Below, piece by piece: positions 17,492-28,926 of a stretch of 64,000 nucleotides of DNA (positions are counted from its first letter, which is position 1; every line of letters begins with the position of its first letter). Made by a program: the position numbers and the translations under genes. The stretch is taken from the NCBI GenBank assembly GCA_016183935.1, contig JACPDR010000007.1:62001-126000 (forward strand), given 5' to 3'. The notes under the pieces were generated by a model. That model did not search any database. It worked only from the letters and a program-made list of their open reading frames with translations, and was not told where the DNA came from. The DNA is from Caulobacterales bacterium. GTDB taxonomy: Bacteria; Pseudomonadota; Alphaproteobacteria; Caulobacterales; Caulobacteraceae.

Positions 17492-18742
17492 TTACATCGT
17501 CTCCAGACGCAGGGACTTCAGTTTCAGGGCGTCGATCTCGCCCGACGCGATCTTGCACAGGATCAGGGCGCTGAGCTGGGCCCGTTCGACGAAGCTGGCG
17601 GGCCAGGCGAACTCCTGATCCGAATGGATGTCCCCGCCGAGGACGCCGAGGGTGTCGATATTGGGCAGGCCCGCGGCGTGAAGGTTGTTGCCCTCGCACA
17701 CCCCCCCCGAGGGCTTCCACGCGATCGACTGGCCCAGCAGGGCGCCGGCGTCCCGCACCGCCTCGAACAGGGCCGTCTGGCTGGCGTCCATCGGCTTGGG
17801 CGCGCGGGTCATGCCGCCGTGCAGGTCCAGGGTCAGGCCGGGGAAGGGGATGTCGACGGCGATCTCGCGCACGGCCGCCTCGATCCAGTCGGACGCGGCC
17901 TTGTCGGGGACCCGGACGTTGAAGCGGACCACAGCGTTGTCCGCGACCACGTTCAGCGGACCGCCGCCGGCGATCTTCGCCACATTGACCGTGACGCCCT
18001 CGCGCCGGCCATTGAGGGCATGGAGGCGGGCGGCGAGGATGGCGGCGCCCGCCACGGCGTTGGCGCCCTCGTCGAAAGCGCGGCCGGCGTGGGCCGCCTT
18101 GCCGGTGACGATCAGATGATAGTTGCCGCTGCCCTTGCGCGCCCCGGCCAGCGAGCCGTCGGGCATGGCTGGCTCATAGGTCATGCCGACATGGCCCCGC
18201 GCGCCCAGTTCGGCCAGCAACGGGGCCGAGGCGGGCGAGCCGATCTCCTCGTCCGGAGACAGCAGCACGGTCCAGCCCACGCGCGCCTTGTCCGGATGGG
18301 TCTCGAACGCCTCGAGGGCGGCCAGCATGACGCTGACGCCCCCCTTCATGTCGGCGATGCCGGGCCCGTTCAGCGCGCCGTCGGCGCGGGTGACGACCGT
18401 CTGGAACGCGCTGTTGGCCGGGAAGACGGTGTCGTAGTGGCCGGTCAGGATCACCTGCACCGGCGCGTCGGGCCGCACGCTGATCTTCAGGGCGTCGGCA
18501 TGAGCCTCGCTCCGCACCGCGCCGTCGTCGCCGACGCTGGACGAGGCGCGCGTGGGCAGGCGGGCGATCTCGCCGCCGAAGCGCCGGGCCTCGGCCTCCA
18601 GTAGGTCGAGCATCCGCGCCAGTCCCGCGGCGTTGCGGCTGCCGGAGTTGACATTGGACCAGCTGATCGCCCGCTCGACGATCGCTGGCTCACGCGCCGC
18701 GACGTGGTCGAGCACGGTCTGATCGTGAGGAAGAATCCGCAT
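17492..18742 (-). CDS. M20 family metallohydrolase heading the AST operon
   Basis: 416 residues from the ATG at 18742 (an in-frame start at 18772 is less likely). It is a di-zinc M20 peptidase/deacylase: HYD at His102-Asp104, bridging Asp131 in GIADMKGG, the catalytic Glu pair 165-166 in SPDEEIGS, and a late His in GDIHSDQEF. The family includes carboxypeptidase G2, acetylornithine deacetylase and the desuccinylase DapE. Its place at the head of astA-astD-astB suggests it may remove succinate from N-succinylglutamate in place of AstE, which is an M14 enzyme. That role is inferred, not shown. Confidence 0.85.
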   Translation of the reverse strand: MRILPHDQTVLDHVAAREPAIVERAISWSNVNSGSRNAAGLARMLDLLEAEARRFGGEIARLPTRASSSVGDDGAVRSEAHADALKISVRPDAPVQVILTGHYDTVFPANSAFQTVVTRADGALNGPGIADMKGGVSVMLAALEAFETHPDKARVGWTVLLSPDEEIGSPASAPLLAELGARGHVGMTYEPAMPDGSLAGARKGSGNYHLIVTGKAAHAGRAFDEGANAVAGAAILAARLHALNGRREGVTVNVAKIAGGGPLNVVADNAVVRFNVRVPDKAASDWIEAAVREIAVDIPFPGLTLDLHGGMTRAPKPMDASQTALFEAVRDAGALLGQSIAWKPSGGVCEGNNLHAAGLPNIDTLGVLGGDIHSDQEFAWPASFVERAQLSALILCKIASGEIDALKLKSLRLETM

Positions 18743-18853
18743 GCGGCCGGACCCTAGCGGCCTCGACTGCAAAGGTGAAGGCGGCGGCGGAATGTGCGTT
18801 GCACCACGGCTCGCGCCTTATAGGGTGGCCCGGCCAAACAGGGAGGAACCGGC

Positions 18854-19366
18854 ATGACCGACATTATCGGGGCGATGAACCCGACCGCACCGCTGACGAC
18901 AGAGAGCGCCGCCTTGGGCGCCGCAAAGGTCAGCGCCATCGGTATGATCATCGGGGCGATCAACCAGGCGGTGGGCGGATGGTACGCCTCCACCCCGGAG
19001 GCCAGCGAAGCCGCGGCCCGCGTGATCGAGAATTTGACGGGTCAGACCTCCGATCCCGCCCAACTCGCGCAGCAGGCCCAGATGGGACTCTATCTCACCG
19101 GCGCGTTCGTCGTGCTCCAACTCATCCTGGCGGCGGTCCAGTGGCGCAAGCCGAACGGCGTGCTTCCGATCGTGTTCCTGGTGCTGGTCGTCTGGGCCCT
19201 TGGCACCGGGCTTCTCGCACTGGTGGCGCCGGCGTTCAGTGGTGGACAGCCGATCTGGCTGACGGTCTTCACCGTGGTCATGATGCTGGTCGCCGCGGTC
19301 CTGCACATCGCCGGAATTCGCGGCGCCAACGCACTGAAGACGTTCCGCGAAGCCGAGACCTACTGA
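18854..19366 (+). CDS. Membrane protein of unknown function
   Basis: 170 residues. A soluble first third (Ala-rich, with a weak hydrophobic stretch AIGMIIGAINQAVGGWY) is followed by three clear membrane helices (about 77-95, 103-127, 133-155). It is preceded by GGGAGGAAC, a good ribosome site. It is divergent from the M20 hydrolase and its 3' end overlaps the convergent tamB stop by 7 bases. I recognise no family. Confidence 0.75.
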   Translation: MTDIIGAMNPTAPLTTESAALGAAKVSAIGMIIGAINQAVGGWYASTPEASEAAARVIENLTGQTSDPAQLAQQAQMGLYLTGAFVVLQLILAAVQWRKPNGVLPIVFLVLVVWALGTGLLALVAPAFSGGQPIWLTVFTVVMMLVAAVLHIAGIRGANALKTFREAETY

Positions 19367-22300
19367 GCCCTGCGGTTCGGGCGCCGGTCCTCGCGACCGG
19401 CGCCCGGCTGGCGGGACTGGCGGCGCCAGCGGATCGACAGGCTGGCGTCGCCCTGTCCGCCGAATTTCGAGCTGACGGTCAGGTTGCGGCGCACCTGCCA
19501 TTCGACATTGACCACCGCGCCTTCCTCGCCGCCGCCGATGATTTCCAGATAGACGTTGTCGCTCAGGTAGCGACCGCCCGCCACCGTCAGGCTGGACGCC
19601 TCGCCCCCGAACGACAGCCGGTCCAGCCCGGCCAGTTCGCGCAGGTTGCCGATCACGTCGAAGCCGCCGCCGCCCGCCAGTGCGCCCACGCTGGCGGCCA
19701 GCTGCGCCGCCTCGAAGGCCGACAGTTGAGACGCCGAGCGCCCGAACAGCACCTGTGACAGGATTTCATCCTGGGGCAGGGCGGGGGACGAGGTCAGGGC
19801 GATCTCCGGCCGCGCCGCCGTGCCGGTCGCCCGGATGGTGGCGGTCAGGGCCGGGTCCTCCCGCGTGGCGGTCAGGTTGAGCCGGATCTGGTCCGGCCGG
19901 GTCGAGAGGGTGACTGTGCCCCGCTCGTCGAACACAAACCGCTTGCCGGCGAAATCATAGTCGCCGCGCACCACGCGGGCGGTGCCGCTCAGGATCGGCT
20001 GGTTGATCGTGCCGGTCACGCGGGCGTTGACGCTCATCTCCACGTTGAGGCCGCGGCCGACCACCCGCACGTCGCCACCGGGCGAGCGGATGGCGATGTC
20101 GACGCCGATCTGCAGGCCACGCGGGCGGTTCTGCTCCTCCTCGGGGATGTCGCCGCCGGGCTTGTTGATCTCGATGACGTCCATGCGGACGATGCCGGTC
20201 GGGCCGGGCGGGTTGGCCTGGATGCGGGCGTCGTCGATGTCGATGCGGCCGGTCAGCTGGATTTTGCCGTCCTCGGCCCGGACGACGCTGAGCGGTCCGG
20301 AGGCGCGCGCCTCGGCGATGTCATTGTCGATGATGCGGAACCGGGTCAGCGCCAGTTCGACGGTGGATCCCGACCCCTGGCGCAGACCGATGCGTCCGTC
20401 GCCGGTCACCGTTCCGCCGGACCCATCCGTGGCCGAGAAGGTCTCGATCAGGGCCGTTGTGTCGTCGAAGCGGCTGGCGAGCGTCACGTCGCGCAGTTGC
20501 AGGCCGGTGGCGTTGTCGCGGAAGCCGCCCTCGCGCAGATCCATCCGACCGTTGACCCGCGGCGCGGCGATCGAGCCGGCCAGGGTGGCGTGGGCGTTGA
20601 TCTGGCCCGACAGCGAACGGTCGCCGCCGAGGAACAGGTCCCAGACCGGCTGCACCTGGCCCTGGATGTCGATCTCGCCGGACATCGGCCGGGTGCGAAC
20701 CACGGCCAGACGTAGCGGCGCGGCCGAGGCCTCGACCGGCAGGGTGATGTCGGCGTTGGCGCGCACGGCCCCCTCGTCGGCGACCTGGGCCTGGACCCGC
20801 AGGGTGTTGTCGAGCAGGACGGCGTTCAGCGTGCCGTCGATGGCCAGATTGGTCGGCGCGTCGATGCTGCGCACGTCCTCGAGCGTCACATTGGCGGAGC
20901 CCGACAGGTCGGCGCCCGAGCCCCGAAGGGACAGCCGGCCGGTCGCCCGCCCTCGCAGGTCGGGTGCAAGCGAGCCCAGTTCGACGCTGGTCAGATTGGC
21001 CTCGATGATGGCGGCGCGGGAATCCTGGCGCAGCTCGCCGGTCAGCACGCCGCCACCGACGCCGAGATCGACGCGGACCACCCGGCCGTCGCCGGACAGG
21101 GCCACCACGGCCGGATTGCGGGTGGCGAAGGCGATCTCGCGCACCCGGCCGGACCCTTCCAGCACGATGGTCTGGGCGGTCGGCTGGCGCGAATAGACGC
21201 CGGTCCCGTAGAAGCTGATAGGGGTCCGGCCGCCGATATCGGTCTTGAGGGTGAAGGGCAGGCGGTCGAGGGTCCCCCGCCCGTTCAGGTCGAGCGTCCG
21301 GATGATCCAGCTCGAACCGGTCAGGCGGACGTTGCGGCCGGTGACGTCGAGTATGGCCGTCTCCTCGCCGGCCCCTTCGGTCAGCCGGATGCGGCCGTCG
21401 GCCGTGCCCGAGGCGAGGAAAGCTCCGGGACGCGCGGTGAAGGTCAGGTCGGCGCTCGATGGGAAGCGGTTCGACAGGGCGATCGCGCCGCGCGCCGTCA
21501 CCCCGCCGGCGTCGAGATCGACATCCGTCAGGCGAATGCGCTCGCCGCCGAGATAGAAATTCCCGCTGCCCCGGGCCGGGCCGTAGTTGGAGCCGGCGAC
21601 GACCGAGATCCGGCCGTCCGAGGCGTCCGCGCCGCGCCGGAAGCTGAGATCCATGGTCGCGTCGGTGAGGATCAGCGCGCCGGCGCTGACGCGGTCAAAG
21701 GCGGCCTTCAGGTCGGCGGTCGGCCGCGCCAGGGTGCCGCCGACGGTCCCGCTTCCGGTCATGGCGCCGTCGATCTCGACCGGACCCACGCCGAAGGGGC
21801 CGCGGGCGTTCCAGTTCATCGCCAGCCGCAGGCGGCCGTCGCCCTCGACGAAACCGCGCGCGGCCGCGTTGCCATGGGCGCCGCTCAGCCGGGCCGACTC
21901 GATCTGCACCCGCGCGTCCGTGAGGGTTCCGACCAGCTGCAGCCGCGGGGTGGGGCCCAGCAACCGGTCCAGTTCGCCCACGCCCAGCGCGAAACCGCGC
22001 CCGCGTCCGTCGAAGGTGACCCGCCACGGCGCGCCCGCCTGCGCCATCGAGGCGGCGATCGTTCCGCCGAAGGCACCGTCGGCCCCGCTGCGCAGGCGGG
22101 ATGCGTCGGTGACCTCGGCCCGGCCCCGGAAGCCGAGGCCGCCCAACAGGTTGCGCCCGCCGGTTCCCGTGACCTTCAGCGCCTGGCCGGTGGCTTCCAG
22201 CCGCTCCAGCAGGAAGGCCGCTTCGAACTGCACGCGCGGGCCGGGGCCGAGCAGGCCGCCCACTATGCCGGCGGTGGAACCGCCGGTCGCGCGCAAATCC

Positions 22301-23571
22301 CCCTCGACGTCGTAGCGCCCGGCGCGGGCCCTGATGTTGACCGGGCCGCGGATCCGCTGCGCCCGATAGCTGGACAGGTCGGGGCTGAGCACGTCGATCG
22401 AACCGTCCAGGCTCCAGTCGGCGGCGTCGCCCCGGAATATCGCCGACCACGCCGCGCCGTTCCCCAGCGGTCGCCCCGCCAGCCGCGTCAGCGAGGGCGT
22501 CGAGACATTGATGAGCACGCCCCGGGGCGCGCTGCGGTCGCTGACCCGGACCAGACCGCTGGCGCTGGAGTTCAGATTGTCCGAGATCAGCCGCCAGCCG
22601 ACGCCCTGCAGGCCGTCGTCGTCGCGGTCGGGAACCATGGCCAGGGCGAACCGCGCCGTGCGGCCGACGCGGCGGACGAATGGATCGAGCAGGTCCGACC
22701 CGGAGAAGTCGACATAGCCGGCTATCCGGGCCTGATCGGGTCCGTAGCGGCCCTTGACGACCAGGGGGGTGAAGTCGCCGGTCCGCACGACAGCGTCGAC
22801 CACCTCGCCGTTGACGACCGCCGTGGCCATGAACGGTTCGTCCGGCGAATAACCCAGCGCCCCGGCGATCGGGCCGCCGCGCGCCTCCTGGGCCCGCAGG
22901 TTCAGCCGGACGTCGGCGATATCGTCGCTTATGCCCGCGGTCAGGCGCAGGAAGTCGCCGGGCCGGCTGTTGCTGTCGGCGTTGACCGTCACCTGCTTCA
23001 GGCCCTGGCGCGGAACCAGGGCTTCGCCGGCCAGCTTCCAGCGGCCGTATTCCTTGCTGAAGCCCTCCAGCAGTTCGACGTCGGTGGAGAACCGGTCGAT
23101 GTCGATCGACAGCGGCTGTGGGCCTGGCGGCTCGGTGGTTGGCTCCACCAGGGGGCGACGGATCAGGCGGACGATCTCCGCCTCCACGTCGGTGGCGTGG
23201 AACCGGCGCGTGATCAGCGGCCACCAATTCCAGTCGACCCGCACCTTGCGCGCCTCCAGCCAGACTCCGTCGGCGTCGGTCACCGTCACCCGGTCGATGG
23301 TGAAATCGTCGAACAGGTCGCCGCGCACGCCCTCGACATTGATGCGGCCATAGCGGCCCAGCTTCTTGCCGGCCACGAAGCTGGTCACAAGCGCGCGCCC
23401 GGAATCGGACAGCAGGTACATCCGCCCGCCGACGGCGGTCACCAGCAGCAGGGCCGCCAGGATCGCCGCGCCCATGCCCCCGAAGAACGCCAGCGCCTGC
23501 AGCCGCGTGCGTTTCCGCGCCTTCACGGCAGGCGTTTCAGGCGCTTCCGAAGAGGGCGGCGCGTCGGTCAA
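19360..23571 (-). CDS. tamB: Translocation and assembly module protein TamB
   Basis: 1403 residues. It is a large AsmA-like inner-membrane-anchored beta-groove protein that works with TamA in outer membrane biogenesis and lipid or protein transfer. An N-terminal cytoplasmic tail (about 30 residues) is followed by one membrane helix (LAFFGGMGAAILAALLLVTAVG), then long repetitive beta structure, and the C-terminal TamB/DUF490 domain (around 1050-1390; segments GDYDFAGKRFVFDERGTV and EILSQVLFGRSASQLS). The TTG start overlaps the tamA stop (TTGA), so translation is coupled. Confidence 0.95.
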   Translation of the reverse strand: MTDAPPSSEAPETPAVKARKRTRLQALAFFGGMGAAILAALLLVTAVGGRMYLLSDSGRALVTSFVAGKKLGRYGRINVEGVRGDLFDDFTIDRVTVTDADGVWLEARKVRVDWNWWPLITRRFHATDVEAEIVRLIRRPLVEPTTEPPGPQPLSIDIDRFSTDVELLEGFSKEYGRWKLAGEALVPRQGLKQVTVNADSNSRPGDFLRLTAGISDDIADVRLNLRAQEARGGPIAGALGYSPDEPFMATAVVNGEVVDAVVRTGDFTPLVVKGRYGPDQARIAGYVDFSGSDLLDPFVRRVGRTARFALAMVPDRDDDGLQGVGWRLISDNLNSSASGLVRVSDRSAPRGVLINVSTPSLTRLAGRPLGNGAAWSAIFRGDAADWSLDGSIDVLSPDLSSYRAQRIRGPVNIRARAGRYDVEGDLRATGGSTAGIVGGLLGPGPRVQFEAAFLLERLEATGQALKVTGTGGRNLLGGLGFRGRAEVTDASRLRSGADGAFGGTIAASMAQAGAPWRVTFDGRGRGFALGVGELDRLLGPTPRLQLVGTLTDARVQIESARLSGAHGNAAARGFVEGDGRLRLAMNWNARGPFGVGPVEIDGAMTGSGTVGGTLARPTADLKAAFDRVSAGALILTDATMDLSFRRGADASDGRISVVAGSNYGPARGSGNFYLGGERIRLTDVDLDAGGVTARGAIALSNRFPSSADLTFTARPGAFLASGTADGRIRLTEGAGEETAILDVTGRNVRLTGSSWIIRTLDLNGRGTLDRLPFTLKTDIGGRTPISFYGTGVYSRQPTAQTIVLEGSGRVREIAFATRNPAVVALSGDGRVVRVDLGVGGGVLTGELRQDSRAAIIEANLTSVELGSLAPDLRGRATGRLSLRGSGADLSGSANVTLEDVRSIDAPTNLAIDGTLNAVLLDNTLRVQAQVADEGAVRANADITLPVEASAAPLRLAVVRTRPMSGEIDIQGQVQPVWDLFLGGDRSLSGQINAHATLAGSIAAPRVNGRMDLREGGFRDNATGLQLRDVTLASRFDDTTALIETFSATDGSGGTVTGDGRIGLRQGSGSTVELALTRFRIIDNDIAEARASGPLSVVRAEDGKIQLTGRIDIDDARIQANPPGPTGIVRMDVIEINKPGGDIPEEEQNRPRGLQIGVDIAIRSPGGDVRVVGRGLNVEMSVNARVTGTINQPILSGTARVVRGDYDFAGKRFVFDERGTVTLSTRPDQIRLNLTATREDPALTATIRATGTAARPEIALTSSPALPQDEILSQVLFGRSASQLSAFEAAQLAASVGALAGGGGFDVIGNLRELAGLDRLSFGGEASSLTVAGGRYLSDNVYLEIIGGGEEGAVVNVEWQVRRNLTVSSKFGGQGDASLSIRWRRQSRQPGAGREDRRPNRRAQ

Positions 23572-25358
23572 AACGCCTGTCCGATGCTGACGTAGATCTG
23601 GAAGTCGGCGTCGCCCTCGCGCTTGTCGAGCGGGAAGGCGATATCGGCCCGGATTGGACCGAACGGCAATTTGTAGCGCACCCCGAAGCCGGCCCCGTAG
23701 CGCATATTGCTGAAGTCGGGGGCCTGGTCGAAGCCGACGGACCCGGCATCGACGAAGACCACGCCCTGGAAGTTGCGGATCAGGTCGCGTCTCACCTCGG
23801 CCGAGGCCTCGAACAGGCTCAAGCCGCCGCGCGGCGTATTGTCGGGCAGGCGCGGGGCGACCCCCTGGTATTCGTAGCCGCGCACCGATCCGCCGCCGCC
23901 GGAATAGAACAGGCGGTCCGACGGGACGAGCAATTCCTCCCCGCCGAGGATCGAGCCGACGCGCGCCCGGCCCGCCAGCACCGTCTTCGCATTGTCCTGA
24001 ATCGGCAGATAGGCCGTGATCTGGGCCTCGGTGCGCAGGAACATGGTCGTGTCCTCGCCCGCCACGGCGGTCGGCTGGGCCGAGGCGGTCAACCGCCAGC
24101 CGGTGGTCGGGTCGAGCGGATCGTTGGAATAGTCGAGGTAGGCGCTCCCCCGTCCGGTCAGGATGACCAGGTCGCGCTCGAAATTGATCGGCAGCTGGGT
24201 GACGGGATCGAACCGGTTCTCATCGTACCGGCCCGCATCGAGGCCGACGCCGTAACTGAACCACGAGGTCTTGCCGATGCGCTGCTGCAGGTCGGCGGCG
24301 GCGGCGAAGGCGGTTCGGCGATAGGCGTCGGTGTCTTCGTTCAGGACGGCTGCCGACAGCCTCAGGGTCTGGCCCGGCCGGCGCCAGTGCGGCAGGCGCA
24401 GGTCGACGCCGAGTCGGCTGTCGACGTCGGCGGCCCGGGCCTGCCAGACCAGGGTGTCGGCCCGGCCGAAGCGGTTGTGCCAGGTCCAGATCAGGTCGAC
24501 GCCGGAACCCTCGGCGGTGGAGAAGGTCGCGCCGGCCTCGAGAATGCGCCGGGGCCGGTCGGTCAGGGTCACGACGATGGGCCGGTTGCCGTCGGCGTTG
24601 GTTTGATCCGGCCGCGCCAAGGCCACGCCGACGCCGTCATAGACGCCGGTCTCCAGCAGCCGGCGTTCCAGCTCGGCGACGTCGTCGGGATCGTAAACCT
24701 CGCCCTCCGACCAGGGGGCGAGGCCCGCTACCCAATTCTGACTGGTCGGCCCCCGGGTCTCCAATTGCACCCCGTTCAGCCGCACCAGCGGCCCGGCGAC
24801 GATATTGTAGGTCGGATGAACCGTCAGGGTGGCGTGATCGACCACGACCCGGCGGGGATCGGCCCGGGCGTCGGCGTGCCCGCGCCGCGCCAGTCCGGAG
24901 ACCAGCCGCCCTTCTCCGGAGATGACATCGACCGCGCGGCCCGGATCGCCGGCCTTGAGGCCGATGTCGCCGCGAACCTCGTCCTGCAGGGCCGGGGCGG
25001 GGGGTGGCTCGACCCAGTTGACGATCGGCTCGGTCAGGGCGAAGCGCGGCCCCGGCGTCACCTCGATGATGGCGACGGGCGTCTCCTCGCCCTCGACCAC
25101 GTCCTCCAGCACCGGCTGGTAGTAGCCCTCGGATCTCAACAGGGCCTCGGCCGCCTCGAGCGCGCCGCGCGCCCGTCGCCGGGCCTCGAACCGGTTCGAG
25201 GGCGGGCCGTCGACCTCGCCGATGGCCCGCTCCAGCTGGGCCCTCAGGTCGGCGTCCATCTCCCCGCGCACCACGGCGCGCGGGTCAGCGGCGGCTGTGG
25301 AAGCCAGAAGCGCGAACCCCGCCACGCTGGTAAGAAACAGGGCGGGCCTCGGCGTCAA
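23568..25358 (-). CDS. tamA: Outer membrane protein TamA (BamA superfamily)
   Basis: 596 residues from a TTG with a signal peptide (ending STAAADP). POTRA-like modules fill about residues 30-260, followed by a 16-strand Omp85 barrel. The barrel carries the family motif GGGGSVRGYEYQG and ends in IYVSIGQAF with the C-terminal Phe needed for barrel insertion. It partners with the overlapping tamB. Upstream on the same strand lies a small lipoprotein gene. Confidence 0.93.
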   Translation of the reverse strand: MTPRPALFLTSVAGFALLASTAAADPRAVVRGEMDADLRAQLERAIGEVDGPPSNRFEARRRARGALEAAEALLRSEGYYQPVLEDVVEGEETPVAIIEVTPGPRFALTEPIVNWVEPPPAPALQDEVRGDIGLKAGDPGRAVDVISGEGRLVSGLARRGHADARADPRRVVVDHATLTVHPTYNIVAGPLVRLNGVQLETRGPTSQNWVAGLAPWSEGEVYDPDDVAELERRLLETGVYDGVGVALARPDQTNADGNRPIVVTLTDRPRRILEAGATFSTAEGSGVDLIWTWHNRFGRADTLVWQARAADVDSRLGVDLRLPHWRRPGQTLRLSAAVLNEDTDAYRRTAFAAAADLQQRIGKTSWFSYGVGLDAGRYDENRFDPVTQLPINFERDLVILTGRGSAYLDYSNDPLDPTTGWRLTASAQPTAVAGEDTTMFLRTEAQITAYLPIQDNAKTVLAGRARVGSILGGEELLVPSDRLFYSGGGGSVRGYEYQGVAPRLPDNTPRGGLSLFEASAEVRRDLIRNFQGVVFVDAGSVGFDQAPDFSNMRYGAGFGVRYKLPFGPIRADIAFPLDKREGDADFQIYVSIGQAF

Positions 25359-25459
25359 ACTCGAACCTTCGTCGGCGGGCGTGCGCCCTACGGTTGGCGG
25401 GCGGAGGGCGGGGTCGCATCCGCCGGCGGCGCAAATGGGGCGCCGCCCTGCTGGTCACG

Positions 25460-25714
25460 TCAGTAGAAAAGGGTCTCGCTGTCCGGCCGGACCGATTCTT
25501 CGGAGGTGCGCTTTTCGCTCGGGGCGGCGCTGTTGTCCGGCGGCGTGTCGGTGGCGCTCGGCGCCGCCACGGGAGCCTGGACCTCCTCGACGGCGGGCGC
25601 GACGGGTTCCTCCATCGGCATGTCCAGCACCTCGGGCTCGGCCGGGCGTGGATCGTCACAGGCGGTCAGCGCGACCGCGCTGGCGATGGCGGCAAGGGCG
25701 AAAAGGCGTTTCAT
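25460..25714 (-). CDS. Small acidic lipoprotein, unknown function
   Basis: 84 residues from the ATG at 25714. The signal MKRLFALAAIASAVALTAC carries the lipobox LTAC. The mature part is short, disordered and rich in Pro, Glu and Ala (EEPVAPAVEEVQAPVAAP), ending SETLFY. Such small lipoproteins are often outer-membrane-attached spacers, but no function can be assigned. It lies upstream of tamA on the same strand, about 100 bases away. Confidence 0.75.
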   Translation of the reverse strand: MKRLFALAAIASAVALTACDDPRPAEPEVLDMPMEEPVAPAVEEVQAPVAAPSATDTPPDNSAAPSEKRTSEESVRPDSETLFY

Positions 25715-25852
25715 CTGGCAGCTCCCCGGATCGGCGTTTCCAACGCGCGGCGATATCGACCGTTCCATAGCCAAGATCGTGCGTCCGGTCATCACGCGCG
25801 GCAACCAATCCTTTTCCAATTCGCGCGAAGGTGGCGAACTGGAGGAGCTTCA

Positions 25853-27589
<1,737 letters not shown>

Positions 27590-27593
27590 GGCC

Positions 27594-28676
27594 TCATCGC
27601 CAGCGCCCGAGCGCCTCGTCGAGCGAAATCGGCGCGGACGGCGGCGCGAGGGCCGGAGCCTCTCCGTCGAAGCGCGGCGCCGGAGCCGGCTGGACCACGC
27701 CCTGATCGACGAAGGTCCCGCGCGCCGCATTGTGCGGATGGCGCGGCGCCTCGGCCAAGGTCAGCACCGGCGTGACGCAGGCGTCCGAGCCTTCGAAATG
27801 CGCGGCCCAGTCATCGCGGTCCCGCGTGGCGAAGACGGTGGCGAGACGGGCATGCAGGGCCGGCCATACGCCCATGTCGAACTGCGGCGCCTCGGCGGCC
27901 GGAATGTCTAGCCCGGCCAGCAGGGCGGCGTAGAACTGCGGCTCCAGCGCCCCGACCGCCACGAACCGGCCGTCGCGGCAGGCGTAGCAGCGGTAGAAGG
28001 GCGCGCCGCCGTCCAGCAGGTTGGTACCCCGCGCCTCGTTCCACAGCCCCCGCGCGCCCAGCGCGTGGAACAGGCTGGTCAGCAGGGCGGAGCCGTCGGT
28101 CATGGCCGCGTCGACGGTTCGCCCCCGGCCGGTCGTCTTCGCCTCCAGCAGGGCCGCCAGCACGCCGGTCACCAGCAGCATGGCCCCGCCGCCGTAATCG
28201 CCGACCACGTTCAGCGGCGGGCGCGGCGGCCGGTCCGGCTCGCCCATCATCGACAGGGCGCCGGACAGGGCGATGTAGTTCAGATCGTGCCCGACCTCGC
28301 GCGCCATCGGCCCGGTCTGGCCCCAGCCGGTGACCCGCCCGAACACCAGCCGCGGGTTGAGCCCCGCGCAGGCCTCCGGCCCCAGCTCGAGCCGTTCCAT
28401 CACGCCGGGCCGGAAGCCCTCGATCAGGGCGTCCGCCGAGGCGATCAGGCGACGCACCCGCGCCAGGTCGGCCGGGTCCTTCAGATCGACGCCCACCGCC
28501 GGCCGGCCCCGGTGCAGCACCTCGCCGCCGACATCGGTGAACACCGGCGCGCCCGCCGTGGCGCTGCGCGTGAGTCTCAGCACATCCGCGCCCAGATCGG
28601 CCAGAACCATGCCCGCGAAGGTCACCGGCCCAAGGCCGTCGAACTCGAGGATGCGCAGCCCGGACAGAGGTTTCAT
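27594..28676 (-). CDS. CaiB/BaiF family protein, alpha-methylacyl-CoA racemase-like
   Basis: 360 residues, the AMACR length. LEFDGLGPVTFAGMVLADLGADV is the family N-terminus. His130 (REVGHDLNY) and Asp160 (VVGDYGGG) match the catalytic His126/Asp156 pair of the mycobacterial racemase MCR, favouring racemisation of 2-methylacyl-CoA over CoA transfer. It is convergent with the hybrid kinase (4 bases between) and starts about 110 bases upstream of the tRNA-Lys gene on the opposite strand. The physiological substrate is unknown; branched-lipid catabolism is a guess. Confidence 0.88.
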   Translation of the reverse strand: MKPLSGLRILEFDGLGPVTFAGMVLADLGADVLRLTRSATAGAPVFTDVGGEVLHRGRPAVGVDLKDPADLARVRRLIASADALIEGFRPGVMERLELGPEACAGLNPRLVFGRVTGWGQTGPMAREVGHDLNYIALSGALSMMGEPDRPPRPPLNVVGDYGGGAMLLVTGVLAALLEAKTTGRGRTVDAAMTDGSALLTSLFHALGARGLWNEARGTNLLDGGAPFYRCYACRDGRFVAVGALEPQFYAALLAGLDIPAAEAPQFDMGVWPALHARLATVFATRDRDDWAAHFEGSDACVTPVLTLAEAPRHPHNAARGTFVDQGVVQPAPAPRFDGEAPALAPPSAPISLDEALGRWR

Positions 28677-28786
28677 GCCATTTTTCCTAGCCGCGACCGC
28701 TCCGACCGTCGAGGCGGCGCTTGACCCCGGCGCCGCTTTGCAACAGAAGGCGCGTCGCGGTCCGCAAGCGCGAGCCGCGTCGGTGT

Positions 28787-28863
28787 GCGTCCTTAGCTCA
28801 GTTGGTTAGAGCATCTGACTTTTAATCAGAGGGTCCTCGGTTCGAGCCCGAGAGGACGTACCA
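28787..28863 (+). tRNA. tRNA-Lys (anticodon TTT)
   Basis: A complete cloverleaf of 77 bases including an encoded CCA. The acceptor stem GCGTCCT pairs with AGGACGT (one G-U pair at the end), the anticodon stem is TCTGA/TCAGA around the loop CTTTTAA (anticodon at 28821-28823), and the T arm is CTCGG-TTCGAGC-CCGAG. A TTGACC box about 65 bases upstream may be the -35 element. Its synthetase gene (lysS, class I) lies 4.6 kb away. Confidence 0.97.
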
Positions 28864-28926
28864 CCTCCCTTTCCGGAACAAGCCCGCGGGCGGTCCAGTT
28901 GTCGTGAGACAGCCAGGGAGACCGCC

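Noticed and set aside
21874..23595. 573-codon plus-strand frame over tamB
   Set aside because: Antisense to a well-recognised gene, with no start signals or domain.
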